A DNA stretch of 64,000 nucleotides from Chinchilla lanigera (GCF_000276665.1 NW_004955517.1:326469-390468), one strand, 5' to 3'; numbered from the stretch's first letter, positions 32,930 through 44,593 are shown. The notes: generated from the sequence alone by a model not told the origin. Numbers and translations: made by a program.

Positions 32930-33200
32930 AGTCTTCTATAAAGTGGAGGTAGTTAGTCGACCTTATAGGATTACTGTGAAGATGACCCCAAGGTAGTGGT
33001 AATGAGAACAGTTCATATTTTTGAGTGCTTAGTACATGCTAGGTATTTTCTAAAGCATTTCATTTGATTCTTACAGAAGCCTGTCTAGGTAAACCCTGTC
33101 CTCCCCTGGTTGCTGTAGTAGACTCTACTTGGTAGAGAGAGTGGAAGTGATTGGCCCACAGCTCCTGCTCTCTGAGTTGCCAGGCACACGCAGTACTCAC
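32930..33200. repeat. MIR fragments, two orientations
   Basis: A plus-sense piece at 32935-33000 (TAAAGTGGAGGTAGTTAGTC, GGATTACTGTGAAGATGA) is followed by an antisense piece at 33010-33200 (TTTTTGAGTGCTTAGTACATGCTAGG, TTGATTCTTACAGAAGCC). Confidence 0.5.
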
Positions 33201-33235
33201 TGCTATGCAAAGGCAGCAACTGTGGCTGCAGTGGC

Positions 33236-33664
33236 TTAGGTTTGAGTGAGAAGCAGTTTGAGTATATATTTTGAGTATATCTTTTGTTTTCTGTTTTTAG
33301 TTAGCTGGCCCCATGTCGAAACACTTTCATCTTTACTGTTTTCTGCTGGTTGAGATAACTGTTTGCTTGTTTGTTTTATGCATTTTCCTTCTGCTCTCAT
33401 TGTTCTGAATAGGGACAGCCTGTTGGATCTCAGCATCTGGTGCTCCTCTGGTGTTAGGCCTTCTTTGGTCTCTCCAGGAGGCTCATCATGATGCCTTTTT
33501 GATGTAGACATTTTAAATGAGGCATTCAGGCCCTCTAGGTTGTAATGACTGTGGACATTCCCCTCTGGGCTTCCAGCATTCAGTGTCCTCAGAATTTCCC
33601 TTCGCCTTCCTGAAGGCATGGTCAGTCCTGATACTGACCGTGGACCCTGCTGTGTGGGCACCAT
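33236..33664 (-). CDS. Anonymous ORF, 142 codons, doubtful
   Basis: The longest open frame outside recognised repeats: 142 codons, rich in Arg, Lys, Ser and Glu, with no signal peptide, membrane segment or motif that I recognise. I know no protein family like it. Frames of this size arise by chance in 64 kb, and there is no polypyrimidine tract plus AG acceptor or promoter evidence. A second minus-strand frame (33780-34160) lies 115 bp upstream, which could mean exonised or retrocopied sequence. Most likely non-coding; listed so that it can be tested. Confidence 0.15.
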   Translation of the reverse strand: MVPTQQGPRSVSGLTMPSGRRREILRTLNAGSPEGNVHSHYNLEGLNASFKMSTSKRHHDEPPGETKEGLTPEEHQMLRSNRLSLFRTMRAEGKCIKQTSKQLSQPAENSKDESVSTWGQLTKNRKQKIYSKYILKLLLTQT

Positions 33665-33779
33665 TGTAGTAAGAGGTCTATACCCCTGGCACTGTCTTCA
33701 GAGGTTACACCTTTCTGAGTATCAGACTGCTAATTGCAGAATGGTGATGGTGGTCATGATGATGCTGACATTACTCATT

Positions 33780-34160
33780 TCAGGGGTTATATGTGTTAAC
33801 AAAACTCCATAGGTAAGTCATGGCCGCTGTTTCCTCTTCATTTTCTGTATGTTCTACTCCTCTTCCATGTCTAACTAGCCTCATGGTGTTCCTCCCCCTG
33901 CCCCTCCTCCTCCCATTGTTCTCTTTCTTGCATCTGTCTGGCAGTCTAAGTCTGTTGGCCTGAATTCCCTGTGTTGCTCTCCCTTCCATTCCACGACCTT
34001 CAAGGACCACTTTTGCCAAATGTCCTTTTGAGCCAACAGTGAACAAATACAAAGACCTTCTGTCAGAACTTACTTTCTTTACACTTGGTCCCCTTGTGCC
34101 TACGACTTTGAGATTTTTATCTTCTAGTTCAGGGGTCAGAGTTGGGAAATGGTGGCTCAT
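33780..34160 (-). CDS. Anonymous ORF, 126 codons, doubtful
   Basis: An open frame with Arg/Gly/Glu-rich composition and no recognised domain. It ends in a region of ordinary composition and has no flanking splice sites that I can defend. Possibly part of an unrecognised ancient repeat. Kept at low confidence only because of its proximity and shared strand with 33236-33664. Confidence 0.12.
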   Translation of the reverse strand: MSHHFPTLTPELEDKNLKVVGTRGPSVKKVSSDRRSLYLFTVGSKGHLAKVVLEGRGMEGRATQGIQANRLRLPDRCKKENNGRRRGRGRNTMRLVRHGRGVEHTENEEETAAMTYLWSFVNTYNP

Positions 34161-34609
34161 ATGGTGAGTTTTCCAGGGAGAGTATGAAGATGTGTTGAAG
34201 ACAGAGCTAGTTGCCCTGCTGTTTCAACCAGTGCCCTAAGCTGACTGTCTGGCTAGGAGGTAGAGGAAAGAGGAGGGATGTTGTCCCAAGCACACATAAA
34301 CTGTTAGGAAAAGGAAAACAGAAGAGATCAAGCTGGAGGAGATTTAAAATACAGGATAAGCAAATGGGAGATATATTTTGTTGGAGAAAATAAAAAGCAG
34401 GGAATGTTACTATAAAAGAGATCACTGGGTAGAAGATATTTAGGGTCATAGTATAGAATGTAATCAGATTGCTCAGAGGCAAGATATCCTGTCCCCAGTT
34501 AAAAGTGCCGTGGCTATGTAGAGGTTAGCTTACACCATGATCATTCACATGCATTTCTCTTACCTTGCTCATTCTCCTCTCTCTCTCTTCCCCACAGCAC
34601 AAGATTTCT

Positions 34610-34690
34610 CAGTTATTGCTGCACTGCCAGTGTCTAGAACAGTACCTGGCATACAGCAAGCACACAAATACTATTTTTAAATTGATCAGC
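34610..34690 (+). repeat. MIR/L2 3'-end fragment
   Basis: CCAGTGTCTAGAACAGTACCTGGCATACAGCAAGCAC matches the shared 3' motif (AGAACAGTGCCTGGCACATAG). Confidence 0.65.
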
Positions 34691-35224
34691 CACTCTCTCC
34701 TTAGACTTACCACGCAAGGAAACTGAGAAATGGATGAGCATTTGGTTTATAAGAACTTAGTGTTACTTAATGTTTTTGGAAGTTTCTCAATTGTCACATC
34801 AGAAGGTAATTGAATGATTTCCAAATTGTACATTTTATAATATTTCCAGTTGCAGGCTTCAGCCTTTGCACATTTGGAAGTATCAAGGGGTGTCTTTCTG
34901 GGTGAGGAGAGAGACATAGAAACTGCTGCGCCTCTGTGCCCACATCCAGCTTCATTCAGGCAGCTCAGCTTTTATCCAGTTTATGTTTGGCTTTTGCCTA
35001 AGATTTGACTTGAGCAATGGTTTCTACTACTACAAAACTGAATATTAAATTAGAAAATTGTTTAAAAGCAGCATTGGTCTCCTCTTGATTCCTTTCAGAC
35101 ACATTCTGCATTTGAACCAAAATGGTCTTTCTTAATACAAACCTGGTCGTTGGCTCAGTCCCTCTACCTCAAATATCATATGGATTCTGCCCAATAATAA
35201 AAACAATGACCCACTGCCTGTTGT
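34691..35224. other. No recognised feature
   Basis: AT-rich unique-looking DNA. Confidence 0.5.
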
Positions 35225-35410
35225 GCCTTACTAGGTCCTAACAGTACTCTAAGCATTTTATTTATATATGTAAAGTTTGTTTGTTGGATTGTTTCATTGT
35301 TCTGTTGGATGGAGAGTATTTTAAATTCCTGTTTTACATATGGCAGAACAGAGGCTCAGAGAGATTAAAGAACTTGCCAAGTGATAGATAACTGCTAGTA
35401 ATCAATCTGA
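35225..35410 (-). repeat. MIR fragment, antisense
   Basis: CCTTACTAGGTCCTAACAGTACTCTAAGC, ACAGAGGCTCAGAGAGATTAAAGAACTTGCC: the reverse of the MIR core. Confidence 0.75.
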
Positions 35411-36185
35411 GAATAAAGATAAAACATTATCCACCTCTTTGTGCCTGGACCCTTCCATCATTCTGGTGAAATGTCTGGAAATATCTCAGTATACAATTTT
35501 TAAATGCATAAATAAATAATAGCATTATAAAGGGAAAAAACTAAGTTTAGACACAGCAAGATATTTTTAACAAACTTATATGGATCAGAAGTAATGTTTG
35601 AGCTTCTTTAAATTTATTAAATATCAAGATACAGAGTCAAACAGTAATGAGCACCAGTGAATTTTAAGGCATCTGTACCAACTCTAATATGAACTGAAAA
35701 ATGCTTAATTTTTGCTATTGAAAAAGTTGCAGTTATAATACTATGTGATTTATTGCCTGTATTAATCAAAGGAAATATTGCATTTCAATGAAAGGCTAGT
35801 AAAACTATGAACATAACTGTTTTTGTTCAAGTTCTCTGACCCTTGGTATGTGATTGTGAAAATTAACCTTGCTTGTCTTGGTGGTCCAGTCTGGTCCCTG
35901 GTTACCTCACCAGCTACATGTCTCCTGTCCTGCTTTCTTGTTTTTGCTACCCACACAGCTTTTGGTACCTCACAGTCTCCCCAACAAGCCTTTGCACATA
36001 CTGGTGCATCGCATTCCTTCTCACCTCATGCACTTCTCTCCCTCTTCTCTCAGCATAGGGAAGACTTTCTCTCCTTCCTACTACAATGTCTTGAGTCTCA
36101 GTGCACGGAGTCAGAGCTGTTGATCTGTGGATATTTATGCAATTATTCATGCAAAGTCTGTCACCAAATGGAGCTCAAGTCTTCT
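35411..36185. other. No recognised feature
   Basis: Unique-looking DNA; overlapping open frames on both strands at 35823-36215 are short and anonymous. Confidence 0.45.
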
Positions 36186-36556
36186 GTGTATATTAATTTG
36201 CTTGGGCTGTCATAACAAATTGTGACAGGCTAGTTGGCTTAAACAATAGAATTGTATTGTTTTACAATGTCAGAGGTCAGAAGCCATAGATCAGGGTGTC
36301 ACAGAGTTGGTTTCTTCTGAATCCCCATTCCTTGGCTTGCATAAGCCTGCTCTCTCCCTCTGTCCTCATGTGATCATTCCTCTAGGCATGTCTGTGTCCT
36401 GATTTCCTTTGCATGATAGGCCCCTATCATTGCTGGAGTAGGAATCACCCTAGTGACCTAATTTTAGCTTCTCTAAATACAGGTACACTGTAAGGTACAG
36501 GGGTTGGGACTTGGATATACAAATTTTGAGAGGAAGTGATCAAATTCTATCAAAGA
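36186..36556 (-). mobile_element. MLT1-type MaLR LTR, antisense
   Basis: GTATATTAATTTGCTTGGGCTGTCATAACAAATTG, GGCTTAAACAATAGAA, AGGTCAGAAGCCATAGATCAGGGTGTCAC, CCTAGTGACCTAATTTTAGC and GGTACAGGGGTTGGGACTTGGATATAC follow the antisense MLT1 LTR in order. Confidence 0.85.
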
Positions 36557-36594
36557 CAACAGGGAGGGGAAGCAGTATGTTTTTGCTTACCACT

Positions 36595-36665
36595 CTGTTG
36601 CCCTCACCTAGCATAGCACTAAGCCAGAATACACTGTCAGTAAGGATCTGCTAACTGAATGAATC
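36595..36665 (+). repeat. L2/MIR 3'-end fragment
   Basis: CCCTCACCTAGCATAGCACTAAGCC, GATCTGCTAACTGAATGAATC match the L2 3' end in sense orientation. Confidence 0.5.
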
Positions 36666-36722
36666 TGTGCATGCAAACAAGCAGATAGAAATGAGTAAAC
36701 GAATGAATGATGCCATACTTTG

Positions 36723-37175
36723 TGTCTTAGTTACTTTTCTCATTGCTGAGGCAAGATACCTGACACCCAAAGTTAAAGGAGGAGAAGTTTATTTAGCTCA
36801 CAGTTTGTATAGGTTCCGGTCCACAGTCAGCTGGGGCCAAGACAGGGTAGCATGGCACAGGGGCATCAGCAAGGAGAAACAGTTCATGGCAGGCAGAAGA
36901 CGCAAAACAGCGAAGTAGCACATGACAAGGGGCAAGTGATGACCCTCTTTCTGTCCCCTGTATCCCATCTTAAGTGCTACCCTAAAAGTGGGTAACACTC
37001 ACACCCAGGGTGGGGCACACTTAATCAGAACTATGCCAAACCAATCAGTGGACTAATTTAATAATTACACACCCTTGAACCAAGCATCACACACTCCAGA
37101 TCCAGCCACCTCTGAAAAGCCCTCCCTATGACCTTTTGAGGCTTTAGGGAAAGCATCTAGATACAAGCCATAACA
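36723..37175 (-). mobile_element. MaLR-type solo LTR, antisense
   Basis: Starts TGTCTTAGTTACTTTTCTCATTGCTGAGGC and ends ATACAAGCCATAACA, the same family as 19171-19546 and 41696-42048. Flanks CTTTG and CTTTT are a 4/5 match to a 5-bp duplication. A 453-bp copy, the longest of the three. Confidence 0.85.
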
Positions 37176-39934
37176 CTTTTGTGAACCTTCAGACATTTAA
37201 AACACACATTTATATCACATTGAAAGTTTTAGTAACTTTTTTCTTTGAGTTCGTTTTATACTCTGCTTACTTAGTATATCTGATCTAGGAATTTCCAGAT
37301 CACATTAAAAAAAAAACCCTTTAATTTCATGCAGCTATATTTGTCTACTTAATTCTGCTCAAGTGATGTTAGTATCATATAGTTGAATCCCAAATACAGA
37401 ATATTTAAGTTTGCACTCTTGAGTGATTAATTATAACTGGAAATCTGTTCTGAAATGTAGTCCTTTGATTTAATAATAGCTATTTGGTTGCATAAAGCAA
37501 GCTTTTAGCTACCATGATGAAATTAATTAGGTTGAAAATAGATGAGGCACTTGTTCCCTGGAATGATTTCAGTCCAGTTAATCATACGTTTTTCTTTTGG
37601 GACATATGGTGCCATAGCAGTCACAAATACAGAACTAAGAAATGTGACATGATGCTAACAGTGTATCTTATGAAGGTATTAGATTAGTTTATACCGGTGT
37701 AGTAGGAGTTAGCTTATAATAGAGAAAAGAAATGCAAGATTCTTACTGTATTTTTTTTTCATTATAGTAACAATCCCAGGAGAATGACAATAGGGACATG
37801 CTTGAGATGGAGCTGGTGAACTGAGTCTGGTGGTTTCCTGAGTGTGATGTTCTGTCCTTTTACACCTACCAAAAATAAATAGAAATGATAATTTTAACAG
37901 AAAACGATATAGTCCAGGAGGGAACACAGTTCTCTTAAATGCATGTGACAACTCCTTTACTTAATATGCTGATATACTTCGTGACTTTCCAAGGGGGGAG
38001 TACTGTATGTAGATTTTGTCACATGCTTCTTGTGGAACTAATGCCCTAAGAAACACTCTCAGGATGGTTGCTATAAGAAAGCTAAAAGTAGCCCATATAT
38101 TTGTGGGTTTGGTTAAGTGGGGTTTATTTATCAGAACTTTTTCCTTTTCTTTTTAGGATATCGTGGTATTATATCATAGCTGTTTGTAAGCCTCATTCTA
38201 AATACCAATTTTTAAGACAGATCATTGTGATGGTTCAAGATCTGCAGAGCTGGTTCTAGGTTTTTACAGAACAGAAAGACTCAAAAGTGTCTATGTTATT
38301 TTATTTTATTTTATTTTTTTTTGGAAGTGTCAGAAAGCCAACTCTATCTGGCTTTACCAAAATAAGGAAGTGTGTCAGCGAAGGTATCTATTAAGTAGAA
38401 GTGTGTCTGCAGCGCTCAGCTTGAGGGTTTTCTGTTCCTCTGTATTCATGGGGTTCTGAAGGAAGACCTCTGCCTGGGTAATCAAATTGACTCCAGTTGG
38501 TCTCCTCACATCTGCCATGGACATTGAGTGTTTCCATTTTTCCAGCACAATCCCAGATTTAAATCTCATTGGGTGATTTGGTCCTGTGACTCATCCCAAC
38601 CCCTTATCTTGCTGTGGTAGGCAGAGTTGGTTGATGCTTTGTTCTCTTTATGCCAAAGGGGAGGTTTACACCACCGAAATCCCCTGCGCTGAGCCAGGGA
38701 GAGGGTCTGGGATAGGGGTCCTGGGAAGAGACGGAGGTGCTGTGGCCCAAAGCCATGGACATGTACATTGAGGCAGGTGCCCATGCACACCTTCCTTCTG
38801 CTTGTCTGTTGTGAAACCTCTTCCTGGAAATCCAGTGAAGCAGGTTTCTGTAAATTGAGCTTCTACTTAGTTATGCTGCTTCTGATGAGGTTTGGTAGAT
38901 AATTAGGTCCTGGCAGAGTGAGCAAATGGTTGTGTGTCAGAAAAATAAAGCCAACAGTGAGTGTGGGCCTACTGGGAAGGAGGACTGGACATTGACCTCA
39001 CATTTTCCAGATTTTTTTAGCTCCAAGGCGTTTCCTGGCTGATGTGCTTCTTCCTGAGGGAGATTGTGCATTTTTCCTGGAGTCACCATGTGACACATCC
39101 CTGGCACATAGTTAATTATCAGTGGTTTGTTGTTGCAGAATTAAGACACTGTGATGGGGTAGTAATTTACTCATACAATGGAGCAAGGAGGGGAAAAGGT
39201 GGATTTAAGAGTGAAGCAACAGACTTGAATTAGAAGGTGAAATGGTTCGAGCTGTTGGTGTGGAGCATTTTGGTAAAATTTGGCTGTTGAGAATATTGAA
39301 CCCAGGACCATTTTACACTACCCTAGGAAAGTCTTACCTTCAGTCCAAAATGAAGTTTTCTCTGATAAAAGTGAAAACATATTTCCTTGGGAGAGACAGT
39401 GGGTGGAACGCTGTGTTACGTGAGAGGCTGTTCTGTGGACATGTTCCCGGAGCATCTGTTTTCTTTTGAGGACACTGATACCTGAGTCTCAGAGGGATTA
39501 TGTGTCTCCGTGTTTCCCTTTATGTCTGGCAAATTGCATCAGATGCCATATTTTGGGAACATGACATCACATTGCCTCAACAAGGATAATTGGAGTGGCA
39601 CAAAAATTATGTTGAAAAAATTTGCTTTGTTTTCCTTGTCACCTGCACTTCACTTATTTTTTTTTTTCAGGGCTTGGGATAGTGTAGAAAGATAAAAGTA
39701 CAAATAGAACTGGCTTTGTGTGAATAGTTTCTTACAAAAGTTCTCAACTCAATGCCTCTTGTTTTATAAAATATTTTTATGTAATTTTTATTATCCAAAA
39801 GTGAAATTAATAGAGAATGCATCATTTTAATGTAGCTGATTCTTCACATTGTGTAGCAATTAAACTATCTATAGAAAATAAATGTAAATTACAATAAATT
39901 TTGTAAATTATAGTATGTATAATACATGCTTGGG
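37176..39934. other. No recognised gene; small TTTTA repeat
   Basis: Mostly unique-looking. (TTTTA)n lies at about 38299-38324, and a T12 run near 39657-39668. No exon recognised. Confidence 0.5.
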
Positions 39935-40075
39935 TGCATGTTTAGTGGGATAGTGCTTCTGCCAGGGTTGTTGTTAAAATGCAGATTCTGATTAAGCAAC
40001 TCTTGAGGGGGCCTGAGAATCTGCATTTCAGGCTATACAGAGAGCCAGTACTACTGTCCTGGGTCTGTACTATGT
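39935..40075 (+). mobile_element. MER5A-like hAT-Charlie fragment
   Basis: CTTGGGTGCATGTTTAGTGG, GTTGTTAAAATGCAGATTCTG, GGGGCCTGAGAATCTGCATTTC follow MER5A. Both termini are missing. Confidence 0.65.
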
Positions 40076-40320
40076 AGCGGGGGTCCAGAGGACAGCACGA
40101 AGTGGATAGACACCGGCACCCATGTGTGGGATCGCTGTGAGGGTTGCAGGTCTGAACTTGACAGCTACAGAGGCTGCAAAGAGGCAGTACTATTAAAGGT
40201 ACAGCTGCTCAAAAATGGTAATCAACCCTTATTCAAGTTCCAAACAAAACAGTGATTTCCTCTCAACTCATATGATTTTGCATGAGGTGAGTATTAAAAG
40301 TTTAAAAATCATACTATGAG

Positions 40321-40414
40321 AACTGGGGGTGTAGCTTAGTGATAGAGTACTTGCTTCCCTTTCCCAAGGCCCTGCATTCTGTACCTAGCACTGGAAAAAA
40401 CAAAACAAAACATT
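40321..40414 (+). mobile_element. ID SINE
   Basis: AACTGGGGGTGTAGCTTAGTGATAGAGTACTTGC, AAGGCCCTGCATTCTGTACCTAGCACTGG, then a (CAAAA)n tail. Confidence 0.88.
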
Positions 40415-41153
40415 GCATTAATATATGCGGGGAGAGAAGGTTCTCAGCTCAGATGCTTGTGACTTCATTTACACTTTCCTGCAACAGTTGTGCACGCCAT
40501 AGGAGTTCTTTGAGGGACTCTTCCTACCAAATCCTAGTCCCTCCCCACCAGTTGCTGTGACAATCCTGTCATCTCTCCATCAGAATACACACAGATTTCC
40601 AAATCCTCGTCGGAGGGGAAAGCACCTCTTGAGAAGCCTGAACCCAAAGGCCGTCAGTGGGAATGGGCCACAAGATGCTCCACAGATGTCTGGGGCCGCC
40701 TGTGTTTATTCAGGCAGCACCATGCCAGCTCGCGCTGGAAGCAAGTGAAGTGGAGAGTCTCAGTCATTGTGCATTGCTCAGCAGGTGACAGCAGAATAGG
40801 ACTTTTTTTGGAGGTGTTTTCTGTGCTGTTCACTTTGTTACCCTAGTAATTGGGGGGAAAGTCGCTATGGCCATATTTTCAGCTGACAGATTTGTTTTGT
40901 ACTGTGCTATGAGAAGGTGTTAAACAGAAGGCTGTGAAGAATCTTAAGCAAATGGAGATAACTCTGGTTGGGGGAGCATGTAACTTCCTAGTAAACATGA
41001 ACCACATTGCTATTTCCAGCTCGTCCACCTTTCCCAGTAGATGCGGAGTTCCAGCATCAAGACTTGTCCCAACGCCTTCAAGGGGAGAGATCAGATACAC
41101 AGGGCTGTGGAATCCTCCAAGGGCTGCAGTGGAACCTCACAGTTCTAATTTCT
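40415..41153. other. No recognised feature
   Basis: Unique-looking DNA. Confidence 0.5.
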
Positions 41154-41255
41154 TTGGGGGGGACAGATACATAGCTCAGTGGCACAAGCACCTGCCTGGC
41201 AAGTACAAGGTCTTGAGTTCGATGGCTGGTACCAAAAAAGAAATAATAAGAAAAA
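41154..41255 (+). mobile_element. ID-like SINE (GAGTTCGA type), sense
   Basis: ACATAGCTCAGTGGCACAAGC (A box), CTGCCTGGCAAGTACAAGGTC, TTGAGTTCGATGGCTGGTACC (B box), then an A-rich tail. Same lineage as the copies at 13298, 16407, 24241 and 25443, but more diverged. Confidence 0.88.
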
Positions 41256-41671
41256 GCCACCCAGCCTTCCATTCAGCTGGCACGTGTACATTAAGGGGGC
41301 GGCTGCAGTTCCAATTTTGAAAGTGCTATTGTTGCTAATACAAAAATGATGGAGTTTACTGAAAGTGGCAATATGTATAGTAAGTTTTATTAGTTGCATC
41401 AAAAAAGATATTTCTACTCAAAGGATTGCACTTCTGAATTCAAAGTTACTGCTTCAGATAGTTTCTCAACTAAAAATATTTTAGCTTCCAAACAAGCTAT
41501 TCTTTGACATTGTGCTTGATATAAAATATATATGATATGAATTTTTCTACTTTTGATATTAAACAGTTTTATTAACACTAGAATATAGAGACAGTGTATT
41601 TCCTAAAGATTACTTGAAAAATCAATTAAATATTTAGGAAAAATTAAAAAGCAAATAAAAATGTGCCTAAA

Positions 41672-42160
41672 TTGGACACAGTGGCATATGCCTATTGTCT
41701 TGGTTACTTTTTTCTCGCTGCTGGGACAAAATACCTGACGCCCAAAATTAAGGAAGGAAAGGTTTATTTCGCTTACAGTTCGTGGAAGTTTCAGCCCGTA
41801 CTTGGCAGATTATAAGGCAGAGTGGCACATGGCAACAGCTCAGGCGGCAGCACACAGCTAAGCCACAAGCACCCACCAGGGCGGAATGGGGGAGGAATGT
41901 CCTCAAGCAGCTTCTTCCTCTCCCTTACATATGCAAACTATCCACCCCAGGGCGGGTGTAGCTCTCACACCCACAATCATTCAACTCTAATAGCCTGACC
42001 CATGGTCGCATGAGGCACTGGGGGGACACACAGACATAAACCATAACACCTATAATCCTAACACTTAGAAGCCCGTGGCAGGAGGATTACAAGTTTGAGA
42101 CAAGCCTGGGTTACCATATGTGTTCAGAGCCACCTTGAACTACATACATACATCATGCAT
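41672..42160 (+). mobile_element. B1 SINE, split by a solo LTR
   Basis: Left part at 41672-41695 (TTGGACACAGTGGCATATGCCTAT). It resumes at 42049 (CCTATAATCCTAACACTTAG, GGCAGGAGGATTACAAGTTTGAGACAAGCCTGGGTTACC). The LTR at 41696-42048 sits between, and CCTAT is duplicated at the junctions. Confidence 0.9.
41696..42048 (-). mobile_element. MaLR-type solo LTR, antisense, inside a B1
   Basis: Starts TGTCTTGGTTACTTTTTTCTCGC and ends CATAAACCATAACA. The perfect 5-bp target duplication CCTAT is at 41691-41695 and 42049-42053. It is younger than the B1 it interrupts. Confidence 0.93.
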
Positions 42161-42289
42161 CTACATGTACATGTATATACATCCTAATAATTTTTAAATG
42201 CAGAAATATAAAAACATATGCTCACAGTTTAACAAAATTGCAGATTTTGTATGCTAGTATATTCACTGAATATTATGAAATATGCTTTT

Positions 42290-42520
42290 TGGGGGCTGCT
42301 AGGGCTAAGATTAGGATTGAATTTAGGGGGTTAGGGTTAGGATTGAAATTGGGGGCTCTTGCATGCTATGGGAGAATTCTTACCACTGAGCTATATCCCC
42401 AACCCTTTTTATTTTTTATTTTGAGACAGGGTCTCACTAAGTTGTCCGGCCAGGCTTACCTCAAACTTGCAATCCTCCTGTCTCAGCCTCCCATGCAGCT
42501 GGGATTATAGGTGTGGAGAT
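42290..42520 (-). mobile_element. B1-dID composite SINE, antisense
   Basis: The ID part ends CCACTGAGCTATATCCCCAACCC (near 42405) and is preceded by a local duplication with GGATTGAATTTAGGGGG and GGATTGAAATTGGGGGC. The B1 part follows (TTTTGAGACAGGGTCTCACTAAG, CAGCTGGGATTATAGGTG). Confidence 0.85.
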
Positions 42521-42544
42521 TCCTCAGTAAACTAGAATTAGAGT

Positions 42545-43256
42545 TCCCTTCAACACAGCTATTTCCTTTCTGGGTACTTTTTCAGAAAAACTGAAAACAG
42601 CATACCACAGCGATGTATGTGTGCCCATGTTTATAGCAGCACAATTGTCATAGCTAAATCTTAGAAACAACACAAATGCCCGTCAACTGAGGAATGGATA
42701 ACAAAGATGTGGTATTTTTATACGATGGAGTATTACCCAGCTATAAAGAAAAATAAGAGGCTTTTATAGGTAAATGGATGCAACTAGAGACTATACTCAT
42801 AAGTGAAATAAATCAGACCTGCATGTGTAAACTTCATATTGTCTCCCTAGTGTAAGAACCTGAAAGAGTAAATAAAAGCTGAAAGGTACAATAGATATTG
42901 TGAAAGGGAAAGAAACTGCTCAGAAGGAAAGAACAACTGGGATAAGGGGAAGGAGAAAAGAAAGAAGGAAGGAGAAAAATATATACATACATACACAAGG
43001 CAGCTAAGGTAATTGTACTACTAATTTCTATTAGTTTATTGAAAGAACAGTTAATGCTTAATTTTTTTGACCAATTTTGCATACTTATATCTGGTAATCT
43101 GAACAACTACTTTGAAGATAACAATATACAATATAACAACCATTGTTGAATTCCTGTCATCTTGTTTGAAATTCTGTATCGTTTCTAATGTTTTTTTTAT
43201 GATTTTTTATTCTCTTTAAAATAAAAAAGTCAAAGAAGAATAAAAATAAATGAATA
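42545..43256 (+). mobile_element. LINE-1 3' end, sense
   Basis: Plus-sense ORF2 C-terminal region: CCCATGTTTATAGCAGCAC, AACACAAATGCCCGTCAACTGAGGAATGGATAA, GTATTACCCAGCTATAAAG, AAGTGAAATAAATCAGACC. A 3' UTR with A/G-rich parts follows, ending in an AAAATAAAAAAGTC / AATAAAAATAAATG tail. 5'-truncated, no open frame left. Confidence 0.88.
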
Positions 43257-43261
43257 CCATG

Positions 43262-43370
43262 ACCGTAGGAGTCAGGTAACTTGAAGTTTTAGTCCTGGTT
43301 TGTCATTAAGTCATTTGGCTTTGGTCAAATTACTTTATTAGATCCTTTATTTAAGAAGTGAAACAGACTT
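43262..43370 (+). repeat. MIR fragment
   Basis: GTAGGAGTCAGGTAACTTGAAG, TTTGGCTTTGGTCAAATTACTT, TTATTTAAGAAGTGAAAC follow the MIR sense core. Confidence 0.6.
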
Positions 43371-43509
43371 TAAAGGGACAGATCCCAAAGTTCTGTCCCA
43401 GATCCCTCACTTTCAGCTCTAGTTTGACTTCCCTCAACTGAAAGTTTGAGTGTTCGTGAACTCCTGCAATAAATACAAAATGAGAAAGAAGAGGAAAAGG
43501 TGCTAACTA

Positions 43510-43590
43510 GGGCTGAGGGTGCATCACTGGGGTAGAGCACTTGCACAGGCTGCCTGGGGCCCAGGCTTGATTCCCAGTAGTGTAGAGCAA
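43510..43590 (+). mobile_element. ID SINE
   Basis: GGCTGAGGGTGCATCACTGGGGTAGAGCACTTGC, GGCCCAGGCTTGATTCCCAGTAGTG, then an A-rich tail with CAAA repeats. Confidence 0.8.
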
Positions 43591-43644
43591 ACAAGCAAAC
43601 AAAGAATAACAACAAGACAAAAAATACTGAGAAAGGGTGAGGCT

Positions 43645-43795
43645 AACAGATTGAAAGTTGGAGTCCCACCTGGGGGACTTAGTGAGATCCCATCTCCAAA
43701 TAAAAAAGACTGAGAATGTAGCTCAGTCATAGAGTGCTCCTGGGTTTAATCCCAGGTAGTGCAAACAAACAAAACAAACCAAAAAAACAAAGAAA
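43645..43795 (+). mobile_element. B1-dID composite, 5'-truncated
   Basis: B1 3' part (TGGGGGACTTAGTGAGATCCCATCTCCAAATAAAAAAG) joined to a deleted ID (CTGAGAATGTAGCTCAGTCATAGAGTGC, GGGTTTAATCCCAGGTAG), with a CAAA-rich tail. Confidence 0.82.
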
Positions 43796-44170
43796 GATGT
43801 TAAACAGTTGCTGTGCCAGGAGGGTCCTGTTTTAACCATCTCCTGCCGCTTTCCGCTTTCCTTCTGTTGCCTGCCCTTCCCTGTCAAGCCTCTAGCAGCT
43901 ACCAATTTGTTCTTTACTTCTAAGATTATGTCATTTCAAACTTTTATGTCAATGGGATCCATCTTCGCTGGTTCCAGATTTTGGATATTACAAATAAAGC
44001 TGTGATGTTCATTCATATATATATATATGGTTGTGGTGGAGATTTTGCATTAAGTTGTTCTTTTTCTGGGGTAAATGTTCATAAATACAATCATTGGCTG
44101 AATGTTGAATTTTGTAGAAAACCCTACACATTACCAGAGTGGTTGTGCCATTTTACATTCCTGCCTCCAG

Positions 44171-44290
44171 TAGAGGTTGAGCTCTCTAATCTGAAAAATC
44201 TTGTATCTGCTACAAAATCCAAAACTTTCTGAGGGACATGGTGCCCTATAAGTTTCAGATTTCATAGCATTTTGGATCTTCAGATTAGGA
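44171..44290. mobile_element. Tigger-like (MER6/MER28-like) DNA element
   Basis: Starts GTTGAGCTCTCTAATCTGAAAAATC and ends TTTGGATCTTCAGATTAGGATTGCTTAAC, matching the inverted termini of Tigger-derived elements (TTGAG..TAATCCGAAA / GGATTAGGGATGCTCAA). Nested in the L1M. Confidence 0.65.
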
Positions 44291-44593
44291 TTGCTTAACT
44301 CATTATTCTGTGTGTAGAGTCCAGAATTACAAACAAACAAACATACAAGCAAACAAAAAAAAACCTTGTAAATCTGAAATTTTTCTGGGCCCATGCATTT
44401 TAGGAAAGTAATAGTCAACACATATGTGAGTATAATGTAGATTTTTCATATTCTTGCCAGCATTTGATATTGTCATTACTTTCATTCTGTCCATTCTGAT
44501 AAGTGTGAACTGGTCCCATGTGTTTTAATGCCAAAGGATGCTGAACACCTTTTTGTGTGCTTCCCTTCTGCGTGTTCTTTGCAGTCAAATGAC

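Noticed and set aside
42310..42345. Telomere-like GGGGTTAGGGTTAGG
   Set aside because: Only two TTAGGG-like units, explained by a local duplication inside a degraded ID unit.
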